Below are positions 55,917 to 63,651 of a stretch of 64,000 nt of DNA, in pieces; within the stretch, counting starts at the first letter, position 1, and each line of letters starts with the position of its first letter. Position numbers and translations under genes: made by a program. The notes under the pieces were generated by a model, which saw only the letters and a list, made by a program, of their open reading frames with translations, searched no databases and was not told the DNA's origin. The DNA comes from Marinilabiliaceae bacterium. Its GTDB lineage: Bacteria; Bacteroidota; Bacteroidia; Bacteroidales; Marinilabiliaceae. The DNA lies in NCBI GenBank assembly GCA_016342595.1, contig JAEINY010000002.1, forward strand, positions 1 through 64,000, in the 5' to 3' direction.

Positions 55917-56092
55917 ATTATCCCGATAGGGAAAAATAATTATCACCACGGTGAAAGTAAAATATCCCCAAGGGGATAATTTAAAATGCCCTGCATCTCT
56001 AGCTCAAATCCCCATGGGGAAAAATCATAATCCCCCGCATCTCTGGCGCAAGTCCTCCCGCAGGAAATGATAAATACCTTTGGTGATTAGGG
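55917..56092. repeat. 22-nt periodic repeat array, eight units
   Basis: Eight consecutive 22-nt frames from 55917 share the same layout: an A/T start, then TCCC or a variant at position 5-8. Five units carry a mini-palindrome at the same phase (TCCCgataGGGA, CACCacGGTG, TCCCCaaGGGGA, TCCCCatGGGGA, ACCtttGGT). Units four and six instead share GCATCTCT. It belongs to the same family as 7013-7122. The remainder of the 568-nt spacer (55703-56270) shows no gene beyond the hydG terminator. Confidence 0.8.
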
Positions 56093-56270
56093 GTTTCATA
56101 TTGAACCGGTTCGCTTGGTGGATCGCATTAATAAAGAAATAAATACTATAAAATCCGCTATTAATTAAAACTTATCCCAACAACTGTTGTTAGTATAGCT
56201 TAACACGGAATGTTGTGAAATCGTTTTTTAGATTCTGTTTCTGCGCTTTCCAGATAAAACCAGTTAAAGA

Positions 56271-57815
56271 ATGTTTGAGCAAGGAACTGAAGTAAAGACC
56301 CAAAGAGCAAAAGAAAACAGTGAATCGGCATTTGATACCATTTTAAAATCTCTGAAGCAAAAGATGCGCAGTGTCTATTACGAACGTAGCGATGTGGATC
56401 AGTTGGCCATTAAACGAGGCTTACCGCCCTTTGCCATGCGCGAGATTATGTCGGTGAATCCCTTTTTAGCCATTATACCTAAGGAATATGGCGGATTAGG
56501 GGGTGATGTAAAAGAAAGCATCGCCCTAATGAGTGCCGCCTCTTATGAGTCGCTGGCTTTGTCATTAACCTTTGGCATTAACATGGCACTATTTCTGCAA
56601 CCAGTGATTAAATCCGGACAGGAAGAAGCGAAAGCCAATGTGATGCGCCGATTCTTGCAGCAGCAAAATATGGGTGGTTTAATGATCACGGAACCTGATT
56701 TTGGGAGTGATGCCCTTAATATGCGAACAGCACATACGCAAGCCAATGGTCAATATCACTTGAAAGGAACCAAACATTGGGCGGGTTTGACCGGATGGGC
56801 CGACTTTTGGTTACTAACCGCGCGTAAAGATATCGGTGAAGGAAAATTAGCACGAGACATCGACTTTTTTATCTGTGATGTGACGCAATCCGGTCAAGGT
56901 ATTGTGGTGGAAGAGTTCTTTGAAAACCTTGGATTGTACCAGATACCTTATGGGCGTAATCGCATTCATGTAACCATTCCGGAAGTGCAAAAGTTGGTGC
57001 CTGAAAAATCAGGAGTGAAAATGATGTTGGATCTGTTACACCGCAGCCGCATGTCGTTCCCGGGGATGGCCATGGGGTTTATTCAACGTATGTTGGATGA
57101 AGCCATCACACATTGCCAGCAGCGTTTTGTGGGCGGAAAGAGCTTATTGAAATACGACCAGGTACAACAACGTTTAGCCGAATTACAATCTTATTTCACC
57201 ATCTGTACTGCCATGTGTGTCAACAGTAGTGAGAAAGCCGGATTGAGCAAAGACTTGTCAGCCATTGGGATTGAAGCCAATGCGGTGAAGAGTTTAGCTA
57301 CCGACATGATGCAATCGGCTTCACAAACCTTATTGCAGTTAGTAGGTGCTAAAGGCTATAAGTTGAATCATATTGCCGGGCGCTCCACGGTAGATAGCCG
57401 TCCTTTCCAAATTTTTGAAGGCTCCAATGACATGTTGTATTCACAAATATCCGAAGGAGTAATTAAGCTGATGAAGAAGGCCAAACAAACCAATCTGTTT
57501 GATTTCTTAAGTACTTTTGATATCACCCAACGGGCCAGTCATCAAGTAAAAGATCTGCTTCGTTTTAATCTGAACATGGAAATGCCACAGCGTAAGTTGG
57601 TAGACTTGGGCCAAATCATTAGCCGGGTCATTTCCCTGGATCAACTATTGAACTTAAGCGATAAAGGTTTTTCCAATGAATTAATCTCCAATGCCACCAC
57701 TTATCTGCGTCAGGAGATCAGTCAATTGAAGTCGTCATTTGGTTTTGGGAATACTGTTCAGGTCATTGAGGAGTATCAAGCCAATACCAGTTGGTTGGGC
57801 TTTGTAGGAAAGTAA
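56271..57815 (+). CDS. acyl-CoA dehydrogenase family protein
   Basis: 514 residues. An N-terminal helical domain (FLAIIPKEYGGLGGDVKESI), the FAD-binding middle with GGLMITEPDFGSDALNMRT, and a C-terminal helical domain with FQIFEGSNDMLYSQISEGVI, where the Glu corresponds to the usual catalytic base region, are visible. It is longer than a standard 380-residue enzyme because of ~90 extra C-terminal residues. It oxidises an acyl-CoA or related thioester; the substrate is unknown. No electron-transfer flavoprotein genes are adjacent. Confidence 0.85.
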   Translation: MFEQGTEVKTQRAKENSESAFDTILKSLKQKMRSVYYERSDVDQLAIKRGLPPFAMREIMSVNPFLAIIPKEYGGLGGDVKESIALMSAASYESLALSLTFGINMALFLQPVIKSGQEEAKANVMRRFLQQQNMGGLMITEPDFGSDALNMRTAHTQANGQYHLKGTKHWAGLTGWADFWLLTARKDIGEGKLARDIDFFICDVTQSGQGIVVEEFFENLGLYQIPYGRNRIHVTIPEVQKLVPEKSGVKMMLDLLHRSRMSFPGMAMGFIQRMLDEAITHCQQRFVGGKSLLKYDQVQQRLAELQSYFTICTAMCVNSSEKAGLSKDLSAIGIEANAVKSLATDMMQSASQTLLQLVGAKGYKLNHIAGRSTVDSRPFQIFEGSNDMLYSQISEGVIKLMKKAKQTNLFDFLSTFDITQRASHQVKDLLRFNLNMEMPQRKLVDLGQIISRVISLDQLLNLSDKGFSNELISNATTYLRQEISQLKSSFGFGNTVQVIEEYQANTSWLGFVGK

Positions 57816-57833
57816 ATTTCTTCCTAATTTAAG

Positions 57834-57882
57834 AAGTCCGGGTACGATTTACCACTGTATGGTAATAATCGCACCCGGACTT
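57834..57882 (+). terminator. terminator after the acyl-CoA dehydrogenase gene
   Basis: AAGTCCGGGT pairs with ACCCGGACTT, with CGATT/AATCG and TACCA/TGGTA extending the stem; a weak T-rich tract follows. The spacer to the inverted repeat at 58064 shows no gene. Confidence 0.65.
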
Positions 57883-58063
57883 TGTATTTTATCCCTTTGC
57901 TTGTGCCGTTCGTCGGAAAGTTGTTTGATGACTGAAGTGTTTAACCTTTTAGAAGTATTAAAACAATCGTTTCATCCTCATCATGAATGATGAAAACCAA
58001 ACCCGCCTTACAACGGGGCGTGCATTTGTGGAGGCGGTGAAGGGCTTGATGGTGGTTTAGTTA

Positions 58064-58107
58064 GTCAGGGGGTGACTATGACCATCATACGATAGTCACC
58101 CCCTGAC
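58064..58107. repeat. 16-bp perfect inverted repeat behind hypB
   Basis: GTCAGGGGGTGACTAT and ATAGTCACCCCCTGAC are exact inverse complements with a 12-nt loop, lying 4 nt beyond the hypB stop on the minus strand. There is no T-run, so it is a very stable 3' hairpin and not a textbook terminator. Confidence 0.75.
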
Positions 58108-58111
58108 AAGA

Positions 58112-58858
58112 CTAAATAGCAGCCTGCTGATACTCCAGCCAGTCCAGCCAGGGCTTTAGCCCTTCCCCTGTTTGGGTCGATAGTTCAAACACCTCCAGGT
58201 GGTGATTCACTTGTTTGATGTTTTCACGTAACTGGTCTATGTCGAAAGAAAGATGAGGGAGCAGGTCGGTTTTATTAATGATACAGATATGAGCTGAAGC
58301 AAACATATGGGGGTATTTCAATGGTTTATCTTCACCCTCCGTCACACTGACCATGACCATTCGGTAGGCTTCGCCCAGGTCAAACAGAGCCGGACAAACC
58401 AGATTACCCACATTTTCAATCATCACCATGGCTTGGTCCGGCGGATTTAGTTTTTTAAGGGCGTTGTGCACCATGTTGGCATCTAAATGGCAACCGGTCC
58501 CGGTGTTGACTTGCATCACCTGAGCTCCCGTTTGTTGAATGCGGTTAGCGTCATTACTGGTTTGCTGATCACCTGCAATCACATAAAAACTCAATTCTTT
58601 GTTTAGGGCTGATATCGTTTTCTCCAAAAGTGTGGTTTTACCTGATCCGGGAGAGCTTACTAAATTGATGGCCAATATGTTTTTAGCTTCGAAATAACCG
58701 CGGTTTCGTTCGGCCATTAAATCATTATCGTGTAACAGGTTCTTATTGACTTCTACTACATGTTGGTGGGGATGATCATGGGGGTGATGATGTATTGGTT
58801 CGCCTGACTTCCCGGTAGTAGCTTCCTGTTCTGATCCGCATCCGCAAGTATCGCACAT
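58112..58858 (-). CDS. hypB: hydrogenase nickel incorporation GTPase HypB
   Basis: 248 residues. The N-terminus has the high-affinity nickel motif CDTCGCG and a histidine-rich stretch (HHHPHDHPHQH) for nickel storage; then the G domain with P-loop SSPGSGKTTLLE, GTGCHLDA, ENVGNLVCP and NKTDLLPH. HypB delivers nickel to [NiFe] hydrogenase large subunits together with HypA. It is the last gene of the minus-strand hydrogenase-related cluster, separated from hypA by a repeat element. Confidence 0.96.
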   Translation of the reverse strand: MCDTCGCGSEQEATTGKSGEPIHHHPHDHPHQHVVEVNKNLLHDNDLMAERNRGYFEAKNILAINLVSSPGSGKTTLLEKTISALNKELSFYVIAGDQQTSNDANRIQQTGAQVMQVNTGTGCHLDANMVHNALKKLNPPDQAMVMIENVGNLVCPALFDLGEAYRMVMVSVTEGEDKPLKYPHMFASAHICIINKTDLLPHLSFDIDQLRENIKQVNHHLEVFELSTQTGEGLKPWLDWLEYQQAAI

Positions 58859-58939
58859 AATATCTGAATTATTAGTTGTTAATGATTAATGGGGAGAAAT
58901 GGGTGATTTCAGAAGTAAAGAATAGTCAAACAGTTAATT

Positions 58940-59165
58940 GAACCCCCGTAGGGTTCCTTGTTTACATGATTTTTTAATTTCCCCGCATTCTATGCGGGGT
59001 TATTCACATTGAATCCCTTCTGGATTCCGGCTTTCTCTGTCTACTAATCTATAACTTTCTTTAATCATATCATTTTAATAACCACGAAGTGGTAAAATTT
59101 GAATAGCCACGGGTGAAACCCGTGGAATAAAGCGTTGAATAAAAGAAGGAACCCTGGAAGGGTTC
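58940..59165. repeat. REP-like multi-hairpin element, near mirror-symmetric
   Basis: Six hairpins in series fill the hypB-hypA spacer (58859-59192): GAACCC/GGGTTC, CCCCGCAT/ATGCGGGG, GAATCC/GGATTC, CCAC/GTGG, CCACGGGT/ACCCGTGG and GAACCCT/AGGGTTC. Their centres are 42, 29, 68, 29 and 41 nt apart, so the layout reads nearly the same from both ends. No gene is present. Confidence 0.8.
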
Positions 59166-59192
59166 AACTCTTGATTGTCATTATTAATGGAT

Positions 59193-59534
59193 TTACTCAA
59201 ATGTAATCGATTTGACAAAGAGCTCTTTCCCTTGCATAATATCCAGATGCATATTATGGCATTGGGGGCATTGGCTGTATAAAGTCTCCATATTTACTTT
59301 TGCACTGCAATTGGTACATTCGGCGATTGCCTTTACTTCCGTTAGATTAAATAGGGTGTTCTCATAGTTTGTACCTTTTATCACTGCTTGAAGAGCCGCC
59401 TTCAATGCTTCAATCATCACGCCGGACAATTCTCCAACGACCACTTCCACCTCCCGGACGCAACCATCGTTTTGCAGGGTAGCTTGTTGATTAATGATCT
59501 GCAGGATATTATTGGCCAACGTAAGTTCGTGCAT
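59193..59534 (-). CDS. hypA: hydrogenase maturation nickel metallochaperone HypA
   Basis: 113 residues starting MHELTLANNILQ (His2 and Glu3 of the nickel site). The zinc domain has two CxxC pairs, CTNC and CPQC. The ATG at 59534 lies inside the 3' end of the protease gene (26-nt overlap), showing operon coupling. Confidence 0.95.
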   Translation of the reverse strand: MHELTLANNILQIINQQATLQNDGCVREVEVVVGELSGVMIEALKAALQAVIKGTNYENTLFNLTEVKAIAECTNCSAKVNMETLYSQCPQCHNMHLDIMQGKELFVKSITFE

Positions 59535-59979
59535 ATTGACAACTATTGATGATGGATAACACCTGGTCAGCAGCATTTTTTACTTCAACAGTTAGTCCTT
59601 CTCCAAACAATAGGTTTTTGGGTTGAATGCCCAATACGTACACCGGCATTTGAAAAAACTGACCCAACTTATTAAGTGATATATTGTGCGTGTGGGTGGT
59701 GCGATCCATTAACTCGTTAAGAGGAATGAGCTTGGTATAGCCGGGTTCGCGGTTGTATTCAACGGCATCTACCAAAATCAGTACATCAGGTTGTAATTCG
59801 TTGATTTTACCGATGTAATTTTCAATGCTCAACTCCACTGTTAAGGGCATGATGGTAGAGATGGTTTCAATATTCCGGGTGATGTAAACGCCTATACCAT
59901 CATCTCGTTTCAAAACATTACCGATGCCGGCAATAAGCACTTTATTGGAATTTTTTACGAGTTCTTGAAGTTGCTTCAT
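59509..59979 (-). CDS. [NiFe] hydrogenase maturation protease (HycI/HyaD family)
   Basis: 156 residues. Metal-sensing acidic residues are in GIGNVLKRDDGIGVYI and LVDAVEYN, and a histidine lies in THTHNISL; GIQPKN is typical of HycI-like members. It cleaves the C-terminal extension of a [NiFe] large subunit once nickel is inserted. Its presence argues for a nickel hydrogenase encoded close by, beyond the right edge of the window. Confidence 0.92.
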   Translation of the reverse strand: MKQLQELVKNSNKVLIAGIGNVLKRDDGIGVYITRNIETISTIMPLTVELSIENYIGKINELQPDVLILVDAVEYNREPGYTKLIPLNELMDRTTHTHNISLNKLGQFFQMPVYVLGIQPKNLLFGEGLTVEVKNAADQVLSIINSCQYARTYVGQ

Positions 59980-59994
59980 AGTCTTGTATTTAAT

Positions 59995-60060
59995 CTCTCG
60001 CAGAGCCGCGGAGTCGCAAAGTTTTTGTTAATTCTCCACGTCTTTGCACCTCTGCGAGAG
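59995..60060. repeat. double inverted repeat upstream of the protease gene
   Basis: CTCTCGCAGAG (59995-60005) is the exact inverse of CTCTGCGAGAG (60050-60060), and GCAAAG (60016-60021) of CTTTGC (60042-60047), nested inside. It fills most of the 97-nt gap between the polyferredoxin gene and the protease gene. Confidence 0.75.
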
Positions 60061-60076
60061 GATTTCTTTTAGAAAG

Positions 60077-60685
60077 TTAAATATATTTCACTAATACCCG
60101 TCGCAAACAATTTGGACATAAAGTATTAAACAGGTCTTTCCGTTTCAGTTCATCACGAACCGGCACTTCCACCTCTTCTTTTTTTGCTAATTGCAATTTC
60201 TCATTTATTAAATTAAGATTCAAGATGGATGCATAAGCTTTGGGCCCCAGTTTTGATTGTAGGAATTGAGCATGTTCTTTGGTGGTGATGACCACCCCGC
60301 AACTTTCACAGATCAACAGTTCTTTTTCCTGGGTTTCTACCAATTGTGAACGGTCAAAGGTGGATAAGTCATAAATCTGATCCGATAATTTCACCCCATT
60401 CCCGGTAATACAATGTTCTTCACATTGTCCGCAAAAGATACATTTGCCATAATCGCGCGTAATGATTCGGATTTTTCGTTCTTTGTCATCCCTAAAAGTA
60501 ATGGCTTGTGGCGGACACACATTGGCACAGGTTTCGCAGCCCACGCAGTTGGCATCATCAACCACTGGTTTGCCACGGTATCCTTCTTCCGGTATATGCG
60601 GTTCCACCGGAAATTTCGTGGTGTAAGCTTTGGAGAACAGTGATACCACAGCCTCTTTAAGCTCCCTCATCTTCGGATAACGCAT
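60077..60685 (-). CDS. 4Fe-4S polyferredoxin-like hydrogenase subunit (NuoI/MbhN type) with C-terminal cysteine pairs
   Basis: 202 residues. Two [4Fe-4S] motifs, CVGCETCANVCPPQA and CIFCGQCEEHC, match the NuoI-like electron-transfer subunit of group 4 [NiFe] hydrogenases (EchF, MbhN). A further ~90 residues contain CESCG and, near the end, CPNCLR, possibly a zinc or rubredoxin-like site linking the two halves. The ATG at 60685 has GGAGGAGAAGAGA before it and overlaps mrpG by 29 nt. The downstream maturation genes fit a hydrogenase role. Confidence 0.87.
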   Translation of the reverse strand: MRYPKMRELKEAVVSLFSKAYTTKFPVEPHIPEEGYRGKPVVDDANCVGCETCANVCPPQAITFRDDKERKIRIITRDYGKCIFCGQCEEHCITGNGVKLSDQIYDLSTFDRSQLVETQEKELLICESCGVVITTKEHAQFLQSKLGPKAYASILNLNLINEKLQLAKKEEVEVPVRDELKRKDLFNTLCPNCLRRVLVKYI

Positions 60686-61040
60686 TCTCTTCTCCTCCCG
60701 TTTCTTTTTTTATCGATTGAGCGACTTCTTTATAATCATCTACAACTGTTTTGTCAGTCATTTGGACTCCAAACAGGTAGGCTCCTCTCACTAAAGCATG
60801 GGCTGCCACAGTGGCCGAAAAAAATAACAATGGAATAGCCAGCAATGCCTTTATACCGATCGTAATGAATCCATAATGAATCAGTACCGCCAATAGTATA
60901 CTACAAGTCCCCAGGGTGACACATTTAGTGGCCGACTGTAAGCGGTTATATACATCGGGTAAGCGCAGGAGCCCAATGCAGCCAAAGAAGTTGAACAGCA
61001 CTCCGGTTACTAAAAACAATATGGTGAACGTTTCATTCAT
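60657..61040 (-). CDS. mrpG: Mrp/Mbh-type cation antiporter subunit G
   Basis: 127 residues with three hydrophobic helices; LFNFFGCIGLLRLPDVYNRL and QSATKCVTLGTCSI are the MnhG/MrpG signature. It overlaps mrpF by 8 nt. In stand-alone Mrp complexes this subunit helps Na+/H+ exchange; here it is linked to hydrogenase genes. Confidence 0.93.
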   Translation of the reverse strand: MNETFTILFLVTGVLFNFFGCIGLLRLPDVYNRLQSATKCVTLGTCSILLAVLIHYGFITIGIKALLAIPLLFFSATVAAHALVRGAYLFGVQMTDKTVVDDYKEVAQSIKKETGGEENALSEDEGA

Positions 61041-61299
61041 TGAGTTTTTTCCCTCCCAGGTATTTTGCTAATGTTAAGGTACCAATAAAACTCAGGATTA
61101 TCCAGGCAATACCAATATCGATGATAAAAGGACGATGGGTCATAATGGCCAGTATGGCACATATTCCGACCACCAGGATGCCAAAGATGTCGATCCCTAC
61201 CATCCGGTCGGCAATGGTAGGCCCTTTGATAATGCGATAGAGGCAAAAGAAGGCTAATCCTATTTGAGTATACAGCAATATGTGTAAGAATTGATCCAT
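61033..61299 (-). CDS. mrpF: Mrp/Mbh-type cation antiporter subunit F
   Basis: 88 residues, three helices, with RIIKGPTIADRMVGIDIFGI, the typical MrpF motif. It overlaps mrpG and lies 2 nt behind mrpE. Confidence 0.93.
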   Translation of the reverse strand: MDQFLHILLYTQIGLAFFCLYRIIKGPTIADRMVGIDIFGILVVGICAILAIMTHRPFIIDIGIAWIILSFIGTLTLAKYLGGKKLNE

Positions 61300-61301
61300 G
61301 A

Positions 61302-61787
61302 TTATTCAAATATGCGTTGTATGTATTTTTCAAATCGTCCGGAAATCTTTTCAGTGTATTGGATTGGATCTGTTGAACTCACGTAAATCCAATGTACATA
61401 TATAAAGTCATCAACGATGTCAACAGTAATGGTACCGGGTGTCATGGTGATGGAATTGGCCAGTGTGGTGCGGGCAATATCCGTTTTTAACCGCGTTTTT
61501 ACCTTCACAATCCCGGGTTTAATGGGTAAGTCGGGATGAAGTACCCGATAGGCCACATCCAGATTAGCTTTCAGGCATTCCCATGCAAAGATGAAAAGGT
61601 AAATCGCAAACCAATAATACCGTATGGGTTGAAACAATTTAGCAACATCCCATACCAAATACCGATGAAAGGAGAGGACTGTAATCACTGAAACGATCAA
61701 GCCAATGACCAGGCTGCTAATGGATAGGTTTCCGGAGAAAAGTAACCAAAGGGCTAATGCCACCAGTATGTATAATACCTGTTTCAT
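61302..61787 (-). CDS. mrpE: Mrp/Mbh-type cation antiporter subunit E
   Basis: About 161 residues from the ATG at 61787, which overlaps the mrpD stop as ATGA. Two N-terminal helices (LYILVALALWLLFSGNLSIS) are followed by a cytoplasmic part with ANSITMTPGTITVDI, diagnostic of MrpE. Confidence 0.93.
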   Translation of the reverse strand: MKQVLYILVALALWLLFSGNLSISSLVIGLIVSVITVLSFHRYLVWDVAKLFQPIRYYWFAIYLFIFAWECLKANLDVAYRVLHPDLPIKPGIVKVKTRLKTDIARTTLANSITMTPGTITVDIVDDFIYVHWIYVSSTDPIQYTEKISGRFEKYIQRIFE

Positions 61788-63310
61788 AAACCAAGAGTTG
61801 TGGCGTAATTGGAAGTTTGCATTAAGCATTCAACAGCAGGCATAAGTACCACATCGCGAATGGACGGTATGATCAGCATGCTCAAAGCCAGACAGAGTGA
61901 AGCGAGGATAATCATCGGTACCAGCATCGTTACCGGTGCTTCGTGCACTTTACTCATGTCACTTTCTGGAAGTCCATAAAAGATCCCTTTTTGAAGTTTC
62001 AGGAAATAAGCTAAGGTGATGATGCTGGTCAATGCTGCCAGGATGGCTAAGAGATAATAATTAGCTTGAACCGCCGCTAAAATGATAATCACCTTACTGA
62101 AGAACCCGCTGAAGGGAGGTAATCCCGAAATGGCCATGGACCCGATAAAGGACGTGCCGGAAGTAACGGGCATAATACGGCCTAATCCACCCAATTGGTT
62201 GAGGTTTCGTAATCCGGTAGCATGTTCAACCGAACCAGCCGTCATAAATAATAAGCCTTTAAATACAGCGTGATTGACCATGTGAAACAGACCTCCGAGA
62301 ATGGCAAGGGCGGCCAGGTCTTTGTCTCCTCCATTAGACAGGATGACCAACCCTAATCCGATGCCCAAAGCAATATATCCTACTTGACTGATGCTGGAGT
62401 AAGCCAGTAAACGTTTGTAATCGCTCTGACCAATGGCTAATAAGCCCCCAATCACCATGGATAGTACACCTAATATTAAAATGGTGAGTGATATTTCGTA
62501 GGTGATGACGAAGACATTAAATAATAATCGGAATAATACATACAGTCCGATGGCTTTGATTAAAACTCCTGAAAGCATGGCAGAGATGGGCGAAGGGGCG
62601 GAGGAGTGTGCATCGGGTAACCAGGCATGGAAAGGTACCATTGCTGCTTTCATTCCAAAGCCAGCTATGAGCAGCACCTGAATGAAGGTAATGGTGGTGG
62701 GGAATGATTGGGTTCGGATGAGGTTGGATATGTCGGCCATATTTAAAGTGCCGGTCATCCAATACGTCAGACTGATGGCCAATAATATCAATAACGAAGC
62801 CATACCACCTAATACCTGATACTTAAAGGAAGCTTCCAGCTCTGCTTTCTCCACACCAAAGGCAACTAAAGCATAGGAGGCAATGGAGGCAATCTCCAGG
62901 AAAACATAGAGGTTAAATAAATCACCGGTTAGTACCACCCCATTCATGCCGGCAATCATCAGGCAAAACAGTGCGTAAAATTTATGCGTCGTCGTGTATT
63001 TATTCATGTAGGAGCCGGCATAAATAGCAGTCAGCAAAGCAATGCTATTGATCACAACCAGCATGATTCCACTGAAACCATCCTTAATCAGGCTGATCCC
63101 AATGGGGATACCATCTACCGGAGTCCATCCTCCAACGCTATAGATGACAGGGATATCGTGTATCATTGTAAGTACGGCCATCACGACCAGAATTACTAAA
63201 ATAAAAGAGGTGATTAGTTTGGCAAAGGAATCCCACAATCGGCCAATTACAGGAATGATAAATGCTGCAGCCAACGGAATGAGGATATATAGTAATAGCA
63301 GTGCTTCCAT
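61784..63310 (-). CDS. mrpD: Mrp/Mbh-type antiporter subunit D (NuoL/M/N family)
   Basis: 508 residues, about 14 transmembrane helices. FLEIASIASYALVAFG (key Glu), AMVPFHAWLPDAHSSAPSPI, RLLAYSSISQVGYIALG and LFHMVNHAVFKGLLFM are the conserved proton-channel motifs of MrpD and NuoM/N proteins. It is the main ion-translocating subunit. It lies 2 nt downstream of mrpC. Confidence 0.95.
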   Translation of the reverse strand: MEALLLLYILIPLAAAFIIPVIGRLWDSFAKLITSFILVILVVMAVLTMIHDIPVIYSVGGWTPVDGIPIGISLIKDGFSGIMLVVINSIALLTAIYAGSYMNKYTTTHKFYALFCLMIAGMNGVVLTGDLFNLYVFLEIASIASYALVAFGVEKAELEASFKYQVLGGMASLLILLAISLTYWMTGTLNMADISNLIRTQSFPTTITFIQVLLIAGFGMKAAMVPFHAWLPDAHSSAPSPISAMLSGVLIKAIGLYVLFRLLFNVFVITYEISLTILILGVLSMVIGGLLAIGQSDYKRLLAYSSISQVGYIALGIGLGLVILSNGGDKDLAALAILGGLFHMVNHAVFKGLLFMTAGSVEHATGLRNLNQLGGLGRIMPVTSGTSFIGSMAISGLPPFSGFFSKVIIILAAVQANYYLLAILAALTSIITLAYFLKLQKGIFYGLPESDMSKVHEAPVTMLVPMIILASLCLALSMLIIPSIRDVVLMPAVECLMQTSNYATTLGL

Positions 63311-63312
63311 TT

Positions 63313-63651
63313 TTAGCCTTTCAGTTGATTGATTTTTCGGATATCAAATGTTTTATATTTTTTATAAAGCCGGATGGCAATGGCCATCAACATGGCATAA
63401 GTGGCCAAGCCAATCACAATGGCTGTTAATACCATGGCTTGAGGTAAGGGATCCACAAACAGAGGAATGGGTTCACCAGGAGTGATAATGGGTGCTTCAC
63501 CACCTTCGATGTATCCGATGAGTGCCAGTAGTAAAAAGACACTAAACTCCATAATGGAAAGGCCAATAATAATTTTGATGAGGTTTCGCTGGGTTAAAAT
63601 CCCATACAAGCCGATTAAGAATAATATGAAACACAATACATAAACCATCAT
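63313..63651 (-). CDS. mrpC: Mrp/Mbh-type antiporter subunit C (NuoK family)
   Basis: 112 residues, three helices, with LIKIIIGLSIMEFSVFLLL and DPLPQAMVLTAIVIGLATYA, as in MrpC/NuoK. The ATG overlaps the mrpB stop as ATGA. Confidence 0.94.
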   Translation of the reverse strand: MMVYVLCFILFLIGLYGILTQRNLIKIIIGLSIMEFSVFLLLALIGYIEGGEAPIITPGEPIPLFVDPLPQAMVLTAIVIGLATYAMLMAIAIRLYKKYKTFDIRKINQLKG

